From contig PLJH01000070.1 in the NCBI GenBank assembly GCA_003139615.1, positions 1-50,320 of the forward strand: a DNA stretch of 50,320 nucleotides, given 5' to 3'. The position numbers and the translations under genes were made by a program. The notes below the pieces were generated by a model, which searched no databases, had not been told where the DNA came from, and saw only the letters and a program-made list of their open reading frames with translations. This document shows positions 18,596 to 27,657 of the stretch, piece after piece (position 1 is the first letter of the stretch; each line of letters begins with the position of its first letter). This stretch comes from Alphaproteobacteria bacterium. Its GTDB lineage: Bacteria; Pseudomonadota; Alphaproteobacteria; Micropepsales; Micropepsaceae.

Positions 18596-19624
18596 TTAGG
18601 TTCTCGCCCTGACACGCGCTGCAACGTTCAGCAATGCGCGACCGCAAACTGCTTCGGCCGGAATGCCCGTCGTTTTGCACAATGCTTCGGTTTCGAGCAA
18701 CAAATCGAGCGCCTCGCCGAGCGCGGCCTCGTTCCAACGTTGGACCTGCGCCCGGAACGACGACATGCGCTGGAAATGAACGGGGGGACGCATCCGCTTG
18801 ATCGCGGTGTCGATACTTTCGCCGCGCGCGACCTGCGCCTTGGCGAGAGCAATGCGTTGAAAATGCGACATCGTCATGCGCAGGACGGCAATCGGTGAAA
18901 AGTCCTCGACCCAGAGCCGCTCGAGTGCACGATCAAGCTTCGGCATGTCGCCTTCGCCGGCCGCATCGCAGACCTCGTCCACCCGCGCTTCCGCTTCGTC
19001 GCCGATCACGGCGCGAACATCTTCGATCGTCACCCGTTCCTTGCCATGCGCATAAAGAGCAAGCTTCTCGATCTCGCGCCGTGAAACGCCGCGATCGGCG
19101 CCCATGGATGCAGCGGCCAGATCAAGCGCGTCGGGCGAGATTGCAAGACCTTCGGCTTTTAATGCGCTTCGCAGAATTTCACTTAAGCCTGCTTCGCTGT
19201 CGGCATAGCAGGGAATGGCGGCCGCATTGTCCGCATCTTCAAACGCTTCGCGAAGCGCAGAACCTTTTGCCAGATCCCCGCCTTCGACGACCACAAGCGC
19301 ATCGCCGGGCGGCGGTGATGCGAAAAACGCTTCGAAGATCTTCGCGAGACCGTTGTTGGCACTGCGCACGCGCACGACACGCCGCCCGCCCATCATCGAA
19401 AGCGCGGAGGCTTCGTCGGCAAGGCGCGCGGGATCGCCGCTGAGTGCTGCGTCGTCCAGCTCCGACACGCGGAACGGATCCTTGAGATCGGGGACAACAG
19501 TCATCGCAAGCTTCTCGGCGCGTTCGCGCACGAGGCCCTGATCCGGACCATAGATGAGCGCCGCGACAAGTCCGGCAGGCGGACGCGCGACATAGCGATC
19601 CGCATCGGCCGACTTGACGTTCAT
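18596..19624 (-). CDS. holA: DNA polymerase III delta subunit
   Basis: 342 residues. The sequence follows alphaproteobacterial HolA: LIYGPDQGLVRERAEKLA near residue 25, VVRVRSANNG near 85, a GVSRREIEKLALYAHG stretch near 175 and a helical C-terminal collar domain. Delta opens the sliding clamp in the clamp loader. The start overlaps the lptE stop by four bases (ATGA), which fixes the start and shows translational coupling. The order leuS-lptE-holA is conserved across alphaproteobacteria. Confidence 0.94.
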   Translation of the reverse strand: MNVKSADADRYVARPPAGLVAALIYGPDQGLVRERAEKLAMTVVPDLKDPFRVSELDDAALSGDPARLADEASALSMMGGRRVVRVRSANNGLAKIFEAFFASPPPGDALVVVEGGDLAKGSALREAFEDADNAAAIPCYADSEAGLSEILRSALKAEGLAISPDALDLAAASMGADRGVSRREIEKLALYAHGKERVTIEDVRAVIGDEAEARVDEVCDAAGEGDMPKLDRALERLWVEDFSPIAVLRMTMSHFQRIALAKAQVARGESIDTAIKRMRPPVHFQRMSSFRAQVQRWNEAALGEALDLLLETEALCKTTGIPAEAVCGRALLNVAARVRART

Positions 19625-20142
19625 TGGCGAACTGCGCCGTGCGCGAAATACGCTGCCAGCTCCACCTGGATGCGTGAGGCAAGGTCGTGCGCGCCGCTCT
19701 TTTGCGCGTTGCGCTCGGCGACCTCGGTGGCATAAGGCGAAGTCACCACGTCATAAGGCGCAATCGTGCTTTCGCTGCCCGCCTTGATCGTCTTTCCGGT
19801 CTTTCGGTCGGTCAGCGTGTAATCGGCCTGCAGACTGTAATTGTAGCGTGTGATCGATGCATCGTTCTCGATTGCGATGCCCTGGATGATCTGCCGGACC
19901 GTGATCGACAGGCGATACTCTGCCTCCTCCGGCCTGTTTGCCCCGTGAAGCAGGTCGATCAGCGAATTGCGCATCTCATAGCCGGCCACTTCGCCGTCGA
20001 TCGGCTCGACATAAATCGATTGGAATATCTGGTGCCCGCCTCCGCTGGGGCCGGATTCGGCATAAAGAGGATGAAAGCCGCAGCCGCCGAGCACAGCCGA
20101 CATCGCAATCGCGCAAGCGAGATATAGAACGCGCGCGCTCAT
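19621..20142 (-). CDS. lptE: LPS-assembly lipoprotein LptE
   Basis: 173 residues. The signal peptide ends in a lipobox, AVLGGC with C21 as the lipidated residue, followed by GFHPLYAES, a typical LptE start. A small alpha/beta domain follows. LptE plugs the LptD barrel in the outer membrane and helps insert LPS, so this organism should have an LPS-type outer membrane. It overlaps leuS by four bases upstream and holA by four bases downstream. Confidence 0.94.
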   Translation of the reverse strand: MSARVLYLACAIAMSAVLGGCGFHPLYAESGPSGGGHQIFQSIYVEPIDGEVAGYEMRNSLIDLLHGANRPEEAEYRLSITVRQIIQGIAIENDASITRYNYSLQADYTLTDRKTGKTIKAGSESTIAPYDVVTSPYATEVAERNAQKSGAHDLASRIQVELAAYFAHGAVRQ

Positions 20143-22688
20143 GCGACGATGTTCACGATGCGCTCCGGCACCACGATCACGCGGCGCGGCGGTTTTCCAT
20201 CCAGAGCGCGGACCACGCCATCGAGAGCCAGTGCGGCTGCCTCGATCGACTTCTGCTCCGCAGCACGCGAGATCGTAATCTCGCCCCGGCGCTTGCCGTT
20301 GACCTGTACCGCGATTGTGACCGTGTCCGAATGCACGAGGGCAGGATCTGCCTTCGGCCAGGGCGTATCGACCACCAGATCGCCGTGGCCCAACACATTC
20401 CAGCAGGTCTCGGCCAAATGCGGCATCATCGGTCCTGTCAGCAACACCAGCGCTTCCAGCGCTTCGCGCCTGACGGCGCCCGGCACATCAGCGTCCGACG
20501 CCGTGATCGCATTTGCAAGTTCATAGATGCGCGCGACGGCGCGGTTGAAGCGCAGCGCATCCAGATCTTCCGTAACGGCGGCGACGGCGCGGTGGGTGGC
20601 ACGGCGAAGCTCCAAGCCTGGGCCCGCGGCTTGGCCGATCGCAGCGCCCGGCGGAGGCAGTTCTCCAGCTTCCGTGGCCAGCCGATACACGCGCTGCGCA
20701 AAACGCCAGCAGCCTTCTGCACCCGTCTCGGTCCAGTCGATATCGCGTTCAGGCGGCGAGTCGGACAGCATGAACCAGCGGATGGTGTCGGCGCCGTAGG
20801 CATCGATGATCGGTTCCGGCGCAATCACGTTCTTCTTCGACTTCGACATCTTTTCCGACGGGCCGATTTCGACCGGCACGTCGGTGCCTTTGAGAAACGC
20901 CTTGCCGCCGCGCTTTTCCACTTCGTCGGGCGTGTACCATGCCCCGCCGTTGTGACCGCGATAGGTTTCGAGACAGACCATGCCTTGCGTGAACAGGCCG
21001 GCGAAGGGTTCGTCTACGCTCGTATATCCGAACTTTTTCAATCCGCGGGTAAAGAACCGCGCGTAAAGCAGATGCAGAATCGCGTGTTCGATGCCGCCGA
21101 TATATTGATCGACGGGCAACCAATAATCCGCAGCTGCTCTGTCGACCGGCTTGTCGGTCGTGGTGTCGCAAAAACGTGCGAAATACCAGGAGGAATCGAC
21201 AAACGTGTCGAGCGTGTCGGTGTCGCGCCGGGCAGGTTTGCCGCAAGACGGGCAAGGCACGTTCTTCCAGGCCGTGTTCCGATCGAGAGGATTTCCGGCC
21301 GTGTTGAACACCAGATCGTCGGGAAGCTTGACCGGCAGATCGCCGTCCTTGACGGGCACCACACCGCAATCGCCGCAATGAACCATCGGAATAGGACAAC
21401 CCCACGGGCGCTGGCGCGAGACCAACCAGTCGCGCAAACGATAATTCACCGTGCGCTCGCCGCGGCCGGCCGCTTCGAGACGCTTCGCCACTTCAGCCTT
21501 CGCCGCGGCCACGTCGAGTCCATCGAGGAACCGCGAATTGGCGAGCACGCCCGGGCCGACATAGGCCTCGTTCCCGACGTCGAAACTTTTCGGGTCGACG
21601 CCTTGCGGCACGACCACCGGAACGACCGACAGATGATATTTGCGCGCGAAGTCGAGGTCGCGCTGATCGTGCGCGGGACAACCGAAAATGGCGCCCGTGC
21701 CGTAACCCATCAGCACAAAATTCGCGACATAGACGGGCAGTTTCCACGTCTGATCGAACGGATGCGCGGCGGTGAGACCCGTGTCGTAACCCATCTTCTC
21801 GGCTGTCTCGATGGCGGCTTCGGCCGTGCCCACGCGACGGCACTCGGCCACGAACGCAGCCAGCTTCGGATCGCGCTTCGCCAATTCCTCCGTGAGCGGA
21901 TGATCGGGCGACAGCGCAACGAAACTTGCGCCGAACAGCGTATCGGGCCGCGTCGAAAACACTTCGACGGTTGCACCGTTCGACAAATCGAACGCAAACC
22001 GCATGCCTTCCGAGCGGCCGATCCAGTTCTTCTGCATCAGGCGCACTTTTTCCGGCCACCGGTCCAGGCGGTCAAGCGCCTCCAGCAAATCGTCACTGTA
22101 AGCAGTGATCTTGAAAAACCATTGCGCGAGCTTGCGCCGTTCGACGGGCGCACCTGAGCGCCAACCGAGACCGTCGATTACCTGCTCATTGGCCAACACC
22201 GTCTGATCGACGGGATCCCAATTCACATCGGCTTCCGAACGATAGACAAGGCCGGCCTCGTAAAACTCAATGAAGAGCTTCTGCTGATGCTTGTAGTACT
22301 CCGGATCGCAGGTCGCGAATTCGCGGCTCCAATCGATCGCGAGCCCCATGGCCTTGAGCTGCTCGCGCATCGTGGCGATATTGGCGTAGGTCCATTCGAG
22401 CGGATTGACGCCTTTATCGCGGGCGGCATTTTCGGCGGGCAGGCCGAACGCATCCCATCCCATCGGATGCAACACGTTGAAGCCCTGCGCGCGACGGAAT
22501 CGCGCTATGACGTCGCCCATCGTGTAATTGCGCACATGCCCGATGTGAATGCGCCCCGAAGGATAGGGAAACATCTCAAGCACATAGCATTTGGGCCGTG
22601 CAGGATCTGTATGCGCGACAAAGCTCTGCCGCGCGGTCCAGACCGCCTGCCAGTGTATTTCCGATTCCTTGGCGTTGTAGCGCGCCAT
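20139..22688 (-). CDS. leuS: Leucyl-tRNA synthetase
   Basis: 849 residues from the ATG at 22688 ([14 protein letters not shown]), with GGAG about ten bases upstream; in-frame ATGs at 22700 and 22706 would add four to six residues. Class I motifs are clear: [15 protein letters not shown] (HIGH) near residue 40 and [10 protein letters not shown] (KMSKS) in the C-terminal half. The CP1 editing domain is present, and a zinc-like CGDCG...CPSCG set occurs around residues 435-480. Full length. It sits between the DUF3576 lipoprotein gene and lptE. Confidence 0.97.
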   Translation of the reverse strand: MARYNAKESEIHWQAVWTARQSFVAHTDPARPKCYVLEMFPYPSGRIHIGHVRNYTMGDVIARFRRAQGFNVLHPMGWDAFGLPAENAARDKGVNPLEWTYANIATMREQLKAMGLAIDWSREFATCDPEYYKHQQKLFIEFYEAGLVYRSEADVNWDPVDQTVLANEQVIDGLGWRSGAPVERRKLAQWFFKITAYSDDLLEALDRLDRWPEKVRLMQKNWIGRSEGMRFAFDLSNGATVEVFSTRPDTLFGASFVALSPDHPLTEELAKRDPKLAAFVAECRRVGTAEAAIETAEKMGYDTGLTAAHPFDQTWKLPVYVANFVLMGYGTGAIFGCPAHDQRDLDFARKYHLSVVPVVVPQGVDPKSFDVGNEAYVGPGVLANSRFLDGLDVAAAKAEVAKRLEAAGRGERTVNYRLRDWLVSRQRPWGCPIPMVHCGDCGVVPVKDGDLPVKLPDDLVFNTAGNPLDRNTAWKNVPCPSCGKPARRDTDTLDTFVDSSWYFARFCDTTTDKPVDRAAADYWLPVDQYIGGIEHAILHLLYARFFTRGLKKFGYTSVDEPFAGLFTQGMVCLETYRGHNGGAWYTPDEVEKRGGKAFLKGTDVPVEIGPSEKMSKSKKNVIAPEPIIDAYGADTIRWFMLSDSPPERDIDWTETGAEGCWRFAQRVYRLATEAGELPPPGAAIGQAAGPGLELRRATHRAVAAVTEDLDALRFNRAVARIYELANAITASDADVPGAVRREALEALVLLTGPMMPHLAETCWNVLGHGDLVVDTPWPKADPALVHSDTVTIAVQVNGKRRGEITISRAAEQKSIEAAALALDGVVRALDGKPPRRVIVVPERIVNIVA

Positions 22689-22765
22689 CCTCGTCTCCAT
22701 CCGCATCGCCTGCCGAGTGCTGCAGGCGGCGGTTGCGGATCACAAGGCCTTACAGCGCGTCGAGA

Positions 22766-23224
22766 TTAACTTCCAGCACCTTCGCTCGCGAGCCGAAGCT
22801 CCCGAGCGCGGGTAAGGATCGCGTCCTCAAGCTTGATCGACGTGTCGGGATTGACCTGGGCATCGGCCCAGCCGTCGGCCGAATGGGTCTGGCGGAAGAC
22901 GGCGATCTTGATCCCGTCCGCGCGCAAGCGACGGTCGAGGATGTAGATCGTGACCTTCATGCGCTCATTGGGGTCTTCGGGGGCGGAGTACCAGTCGGTG
23001 ATGATGACACCACCGAACGGATCGGCCGAAGCCAGCGGCATGAACACGAGCGTATCGAGCGACGCATGCCAGAGATAGGAGTTCACGCCGAGCGTGACAT
23101 GGCCGGCTTCGCTCGAGATGGCGGTGGCGCCCGTGTCCATATCCGCGGAATCGCCGGACGACCCGCAGGCGGCGAGAAGTATGCTGCACAAAACGACGGT
23201 CAAAACCCGCATCGGACTTTTCAT
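22766..23224 (-). CDS. DUF3576 lipoprotein
   Basis: 152 residues from the ATG at 23224, giving MKSPMRVLTVVLCSILLAAC, a lipoprotein signal with C20 lipidated. The body contains LGVNSYLWHASLDTL and FGGVIITDWYSAPEDPNER, characteristic of DUF3576, a family found mainly in alphaproteobacteria and typically beside leuS and lptE. Its function is unknown; conserved linkage to lptE suggests outer-membrane assembly. A longer upstream frame exists but the lipobox sets the start. Confidence 0.92.
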   Translation of the reverse strand: MKSPMRVLTVVLCSILLAACGSSGDSADMDTGATAISSEAGHVTLGVNSYLWHASLDTLVFMPLASADPFGGVIITDWYSAPEDPNERMKVTIYILDRRLRADGIKIAVFRQTHSADGWADAQVNPDTSIKLEDAILTRARELRLASEGAGS

Positions 23225-23343
23225 CCTTCTTCGACGCCCCCGCCGATATGAAACCCAGCGGGGCTTATACTTGTCCCCATCTGGCCGCGCAACGGGACCG
23301 GCTGGAAACGCCAATTCGCCCATTTTGCTGATGGTGGAAGAGG

Positions 23344-23964
23344 TTAACGGTTGCCGCCCTGCGCCAAGCCCCCGATGGCTGCGATCCCGACAAAGCCTCC
23401 CTCGCCAAGCCGTGCCGCATTCTGCGCGTTGATTCCACCCAAGGCGTAAACGGGTAGCGGGGACGCCCGCGCGATGGCCAACGCCCGAAGAGGCCCCAGA
23501 CAATCGCCGCCCGGGTGGCTTAAGGTCGCAAAGACGGGTGCAAGGAACACCGCGTCGGCATGGGCCCCAAACGCGCCGGCGCAGCTGCTGAGCGAATGTG
23601 CCGCACAGGTGATCAACCAGTGCGGACGACGCGTACGCCAATGCATCGCCTCCCCAATCCGCACCTCCGGGAAGTGCGCGCCGTCTGCGCCGCAGCGTGC
23701 CGCCAGCTGCGGATCACCAGCAATCGACACGCGAATTCCGCGACCGGTGGCGATTCTCAGGAGCGCGTGTGCGAGTGCGCCCCGACGCGTCGTGTCCCGC
23801 GTTCGCAACACGACCAGACTGCCTCGCGGCAGCAGCCGCGCAACCGAAAGAGGATCTGGAAGCCTCTCATCATCCATCATCAAAACAAGCGCAGGCAGCG
23901 CCTGCGAAGCCTTTGCGCGCGCATTGAGGCGCACCGCTTCCCTTGCTAGTTTGCCAATCACCAA
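23344..23964 (-). CDS. ThiE/TenI-like thiamine phosphate synthase family protein
   Basis: 206 residues, a beta/alpha barrel. LPALVLMMDDERLPDP is the short-type opening, VFATLSHPGG matches the HxxG active-site loop, and PVYALGGINAQNAARL the phosphate-binding end. TenI-type relatives aromatise the thiazole rather than join it to the pyrimidine, so thiE activity is not assured. The only start is TTG at 23964 or GTG at 23961, three to six bases from the divergent ATG of the YggS-family gene, so both promoters must lie inside the opposite coding region. Confidence 0.85.
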   Translation of the reverse strand: MVIGKLAREAVRLNARAKASQALPALVLMMDDERLPDPLSVARLLPRGSLVVLRTRDTTRRGALAHALLRIATGRGIRVSIAGDPQLAARCGADGAHFPEVRIGEAMHWRTRRPHWLITCAAHSLSSCAGAFGAHADAVFLAPVFATLSHPGGDCLGPLRALAIARASPLPVYALGGINAQNAARLGEGGFVGIAAIGGLAQGGNR

Positions 23965-23967
23965 ATC

Positions 23968-24651
23968 ATGCCTTCTTCAGACACATCGCACAGTCCCGCC
24001 GACGCGCTTGCCGCCACTCTCGCGCGCATCGACGCGGCAAGGAAGACGGCGCTTGCGCCCGCTCCCGAGACGCGGTTGATCGCCGTCTCCAAGACCCATG
24101 CTGCCGAGAATATTCGCCCGGTCCTCGAGGCAGGTCACCGTATCTACGGCGAAAACCGCGTGCAGGAGGCGAAGGCGAAATGGCCGCATCTCAAAACGGA
24201 ATTCCCCGGCGTTGAACTCCATCTGATCGGCCCGCTGCAGAGCAACAAGGCGCGCGAAGCGATCGAACTGTTCGATGTCATTCATTCACTCGATCGTCCA
24301 AAGCTCGCGCAAGCGCTGCGGACCGAGATCGACCGCGTGGGCAGGGCTCCGGCTTGCTTCGTTCAGGTCAATACGGGCGAAGAGCCGCAGAAAGCCGGAG
24401 TGGTTCCACAGGATGCGCCGGCGTTCATTGCGCTTTGCCGCGAAGAGCTGAAGCTGCGGGTCGAAGGGCTCATGTGCATTCCGCCCGCGGATGAACCGCC
24501 CGCGCCGCATTTTGCGCTGCTCGCCAAGCTCGCGCGCCCGGAAGGACTGCGCTATCTCAGCATGGGCATGAGCGCGGATTTCGAGATCGCTATCCGATTC
24601 GGCGCGACGCATGTGCGCGTAGGGACCGCAATTTTCGGCGAACGCGAATAG
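23968..24651 (+). CDS. YggS/PLPBP family pyridoxal-phosphate homeostasis protein
   Basis: 227 residues, the usual size for a single-domain PLP-binding barrel. The PLP lysine is K42 in LIAVSKTHA, followed by GENRVQEAKAKWPHL, LIGPLQSNKAR, the VNTGEEPQKAG loop and LSMGMSADFEIAI near the C-terminus. The family buffers PLP and affects amino-acid and keto-acid balance. It is transcribed alone, nearly start-to-start with the ThiE-like gene, and its stop is nine bases from the convergent repeat-protein stop. Confidence 0.95.
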   Translation: MPSSDTSHSPADALAATLARIDAARKTALAPAPETRLIAVSKTHAAENIRPVLEAGHRIYGENRVQEAKAKWPHLKTEFPGVELHLIGPLQSNKAREAIELFDVIHSLDRPKLAQALRTEIDRVGRAPACFVQVNTGEEPQKAGVVPQDAPAFIALCREELKLRVEGLMCIPPADEPPAPHFALLAKLARPEGLRYLSMGMSADFEIAIRFGATHVRVGTAIFGERE

Positions 24652-24660
24652 ACGCTTCGT

Positions 24661-25515
24661 TCAGTGCAGAGTTGTTGCCGTGCTTGCGCCGTCTTTCGGA
24701 GCAGCGAGCGACTTACGATAGGCGTACATTGCGCGCAAACCCATATCCGGAGCGATGCCGTCGCGATTGAGCGAAGCCATCAGAGCGTTGGCGTTTGCGT
24801 CACTCGCCGCAGCCGTTTTCGTTGTGGACGGCACCAATGGCGTGACAGGCGCTCCAGTCGAAGCAACTGAGCCGAGGTCGAGACCGATTCCGCTGCGATT
24901 CAGCGATGCGAGCAACGCATTGGGATTCTTGTCATCGAGAGCGCTGATAGAGGCAGGCGCTGGCGATCCGAGATTGAGACCAATTCCATTGCGATTGAGC
25001 GAGTTCATCAAGCCGATATCCGCGGAACCGCTCGCTGCGTCGGCTTGAGCCGGTAAAGACAAATCCGGCTTGGTGGAAATCGGTATCAGTTGCGCCGGTG
25101 CGGCATCGGCCACGCGCGCGGGCGTGGATGGCATCGCCGGCGCGTCAGCCGCCACCGCGGTCGGCTTGTCCTGTTTGATGCCGAGCACGGCAAGCGCTGT
25201 GTCGCCGAAATCCTTGCCTGTCAGCTTCTCGAACGCGACGTTGGCGACTGAAGACGCCAGGCCGAGCACGCCGCCATAGAGCGTATCGCCCGCGATGCGT
25301 TCCATCGTGCCGATCTTGTCGCCGCTCATCTGCCGATAAATCGTCGAAACGATGGGGATGTGCTGAAGAGGGTTGAGAATCTCCATCACATCGTGGGCAA
25401 AGCTGTCGTCAGTAGGCGCAGCGCCGGACGCAGGCGATTGCCACTCAGGAGGCGGCGCGGTGGCAGGTGCGACCGTCCGAAGAGACGGGAAGATGGCTGC
25501 GTAGGAGGTGCTCAT
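24661..25515 (-). CDS. Conserved hypothetical protein with three SLNRxGI repeats
   Basis: 284 residues, no catalytic motif seen. Residues 40-113 form an alphaproteobacteria-type segment, ILNPLQHIPIVSTIYRQMSG then AGDTLYGGVLG and a short hydrophobic helix, ending near VLGIK. A Pro/Ala-rich linker follows, and then three spaced copies of a 16-residue motif: GLMNSLNRNGIGLNLG (168-183), ALLASLNRSGIGLDLG (200-215) and ALMASLNRDGIAPDMG (244-259). The repeats look like linear binding motifs on a disordered tail. No signal peptide. It stands between ribA and the YggS gene. Function unknown. Confidence 0.8.
   Translation of the reverse strand: MSTSYAAIFPSLRTVAPATAPPPEWQSPASGAAPTDDSFAHDVMEILNPLQHIPIVSTIYRQMSGDKIGTMERIAGDTLYGGVLGLASSVANVAFEKLTGKDFGDTALAVLGIKQDKPTAVAADAPAMPSTPARVADAAPAQLIPISTKPDLSLPAQADAASGSADIGLMNSLNRNGIGLNLGSPAPASISALDDKNPNALLASLNRSGIGLDLGSVASTGAPVTPLVPSTTKTAAASDANANALMASLNRDGIAPDMGLRAMYAYRKSLAAPKDGASTATTLH
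24739..25014 (-). repeat. Three diverged 48-bp coding repeats in the hypothetical protein gene
   Basis: Copies at 24967-25014, 24871-24918 and 24739-24786 encode (G/A)L(M/L)xSLNRxGIxxxxG. They are separated by 48 and 84 bp of Ala/Ser/Thr/Pro-rich coding sequence. The copies differ at several codon positions, so the duplication is old and the motif is held by selection on protein. Confidence 0.75.
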
Positions 25516-25624
25516 GGAGTCTTCAGAAGCAAGGGCCTTGCCAAGCGAAAACCCGCAGAACGCCTGGATTTTGTGCCGCAGATTTGGTCAGGGCGGCAAA
25601 TTCTACCGGTGACCAGATGCAGGA

Positions 25625-26764
25625 TTACAACAGGTGAGCCGCCTTCTCGGCCTTGGTCCTCAGATACGCACGGTTGTGCTCATTGTCCGGAAAGGCATGC
25701 GATACGCGTTCGGCAACGCCGACCCCTGCCGCCTCAAGAGCCGCGACCTTGTCGGGATTGTTCGTCAGCAGTCGAACGGATTTATAGCCAAGAAGACCCA
25801 ACATGCGCGCGGCGACGCCATAGAGGCGCTCATCGGCTTCAAAGCCCAACCTTTCATTGGCCTCGATGGTGTCAAAGCCCTGATCCTGCAGCCTGTAGGC
25901 CCGGAGTTTGTTGATCAGGCCAATGCCGCGGCCTTCCTGGGCGAGATAGAGAAGCACGCCGCCGCCTGCCTTCGAGATCGTCTCGATCGCGCCCCGGAGC
26001 TGGTCTCCGCAATCGCATTTGAGCGAGGCGAGCAAGTCGCCGGTGAAACATTCCGAATGGAGTCTGGTCAGCACAGGGCTCCCCGTCGGCGGCGCACCGA
26101 TCACAATCGCGTAATGCTCCGGACCGCCGTCACCCGCCCGGAACGCCACAAGCTCGGTGCGTTCCGCCCCTTCGAGCGGTACGCGGGCGCGCGTCACGAC
26201 GCGCAAGGTCTGCAGGACGGCATCTTCGTAGCCGAGGATTTCAGAGGAAGAGATCACCGCGCGCGCCTTTGTTCCGGTTTTCACGGGCCGAACAATCGTC
26301 GACGGCAGAAGACCTGCGAGCTTGGCAAGCTTGACGGACGCGGCGAAATTTTCCGGCAATTCCTTTCGCAGCGTGTCGAACGGCCCTTTGAGCGGCGACG
26401 ATAAATCCGCTGTGGGATCGGCAATTGCGCGCAGGTCATCGGCGCGCAGTGGAAGCTCCGGCAGCACCGCGACTACGTCCGGCGTATAGAGCCTGATCTT
26501 GAGCGTGCGTGCGCGTGCGTGCGTGAGAAGCAGCAGGGCAGGAGATCTCTCCGTGGCTTTGAGAGCCGCCAGCAACGCATCGGAAGCGGTCTCGACCGCA
26601 AACGCCAGGATCTGACCTGCACCGACACCAGTGATAGTTACGGAATTTCCACGTCGGAACGCCTCAACGGCGCGCGCCACCCGATCAAGGGCCAAATGCA
26701 GCGGCATCGGGCCGGACAGGGCTCTTTTGGTATTTTCCCGTTTGCGTCCTGGGGGGGAGGGCAT
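25625..26764 (-). CDS. ribA: GTP cyclohydrolase II with degenerate N-terminal domain
   Basis: 379 residues from 26764; an alternative ATG at 26707 gives 360, and no clear ribosome site separates them. The C-terminal half is GTP cyclohydrolase II: zinc ligands in SECFTGDLLASLKCDCGDQL, the EGRGIGLINKLRAY loop and LLTNNPDKVAAL. It opens GTP to the first riboflavin intermediate. Residues about 20-150 occupy the place of the RibB domain in RibBA fusions but lack the acidic DDEDRENE motif, so DHBP synthase activity is not expected. The start region faces the divergent response regulator, 77 bp away. Confidence 0.93.
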   Translation of the reverse strand: MPSPPGRKRENTKRALSGPMPLHLALDRVARAVEAFRRGNSVTITGVGAGQILAFAVETASDALLAALKATERSPALLLLTHARARTLKIRLYTPDVVAVLPELPLRADDLRAIADPTADLSSPLKGPFDTLRKELPENFAASVKLAKLAGLLPSTIVRPVKTGTKARAVISSSEILGYEDAVLQTLRVVTRARVPLEGAERTELVAFRAGDGGPEHYAIVIGAPPTGSPVLTRLHSECFTGDLLASLKCDCGDQLRGAIETISKAGGGVLLYLAQEGRGIGLINKLRAYRLQDQGFDTIEANERLGFEADERLYGVAARMLGLLGYKSVRLLTNNPDKVAALEAAGVGVAERVSHAFPDNEHNRAYLRTKAEKAAHLL

Positions 26765-26841
26765 ACATGCTCACATACACTGCCATCCCGAAACCGGGTA
26801 GAGTTCGCGGCGTTCGGGACGAGAATGCCGGAGGAGTTGCC

Positions 26842-27525
26842 ATGCCGAGTGCCAAGCGGGTTCTCTTGGTCGACGACGACACGACCCTGCGCAGTTCGCT
26901 GGCCGAGCAATTGGCGGCCGAAGGGGACTATCTTCCGGTTGAAGCGGGAACTTGCGCCGAGGCACGGTCGCGGGCCCGGGACGGCCTCTACGAATTCATC
27001 ATCCTCGATGTGGGTTTGCCCGACGGCGACGGCCGGCAGCTTTGCCGGGAGCTGCGCAACGACGGAATCACGTGCCCTATCGTTCTTCTGACGGCCAAGG
27101 ATTCGGATGCCGATATGATCGAAGGCCTCGAATCCGGCGCCAATGACTACATTTCCAAGCCTTTTCGATTCGCGGTTCTGATGGCGCGTCTGCATGCGCA
27201 TTTGAGGAGCCACGAACAGAGCGAAGAGGCCGTCTATCGCATAGGACCCTATACATTCAGGCCGAGCGCGAAGGTGCTGGTGGATTCGCAAGGAAAGAAG
27301 ATCCGGCTGACGGAGAAAGAGACCAACATTCTCAAATTCCTGCATCGGTCCGGCGAAACGGTGGCGCGCGAAACGCTGCTGCACGAGGTCTGGGGTTATA
27401 ACCCCGCCGTCACAACCCACACCCTGGAAACCCATATTTATCGCCTGCGGCAGAAGATCGAATCGAACCCCGGGCAGGCCCAGATTCTCGTCACCGAAAG
27501 CGGCGGCTACCGGCTCGTCGCCTGA
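26842..27525 (+). CDS. Orphan OmpR-family response regulator
   Basis: 227 residues from the ATG at 26842, preceded by GGAGGAG. The receiver domain has the acidic pocket LLVDDD, phosphorylation site D56 (ILDVGLPDGDG), T85 and K106 (YISKPF). The C-terminal domain is an OmpR winged helix with VWGYNPAVTTHTLETHIYRLRQKIE as recognition region. No histidine kinase lies nearby, so its partner is elsewhere. The next gene downstream, 132 bp on, encodes a secreted GIN-domain protein and is a possible target. Divergent from ribA. Confidence 0.95.
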   Translation: MPSAKRVLLVDDDTTLRSSLAEQLAAEGDYLPVEAGTCAEARSRARDGLYEFIILDVGLPDGDGRQLCRELRNDGITCPIVLLTAKDSDADMIEGLESGANDYISKPFRFAVLMARLHAHLRSHEQSEEAVYRIGPYTFRPSAKVLVDSQGKKIRLTEKETNILKFLHRSGETVARETLLHEVWGYNPAVTTHTLETHIYRLRQKIESNPGQAQILVTESGGYRLVA

Positions 27526-27657
27526 AGACGGAGCTCGCGTGTCGCTAGTTTGTTCTCCTTCCCGCAGCGCATGGCCGGTCCGCGATTTCGCCTCTCTATA
27601 CGCACGAGTTGCGGTGGACCTATCTGAGACGTCCAAGAGCGGTCAGGAGCACTAAGC

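Noticed and set aside
19938-22157. Very long plus-strand open frame opposite leuS
   Set aside because: It lies antisense to a full-length leucyl-tRNA synthetase, is rich in His/Arg, has no recognisable domain and arises from GC-rich codon bias. The same reasoning removes long frames opposite the other genes, such as 3869-5128, 6663-8282, 14863-16137, 30916-32475, 33379-34869 and 34703-36742.
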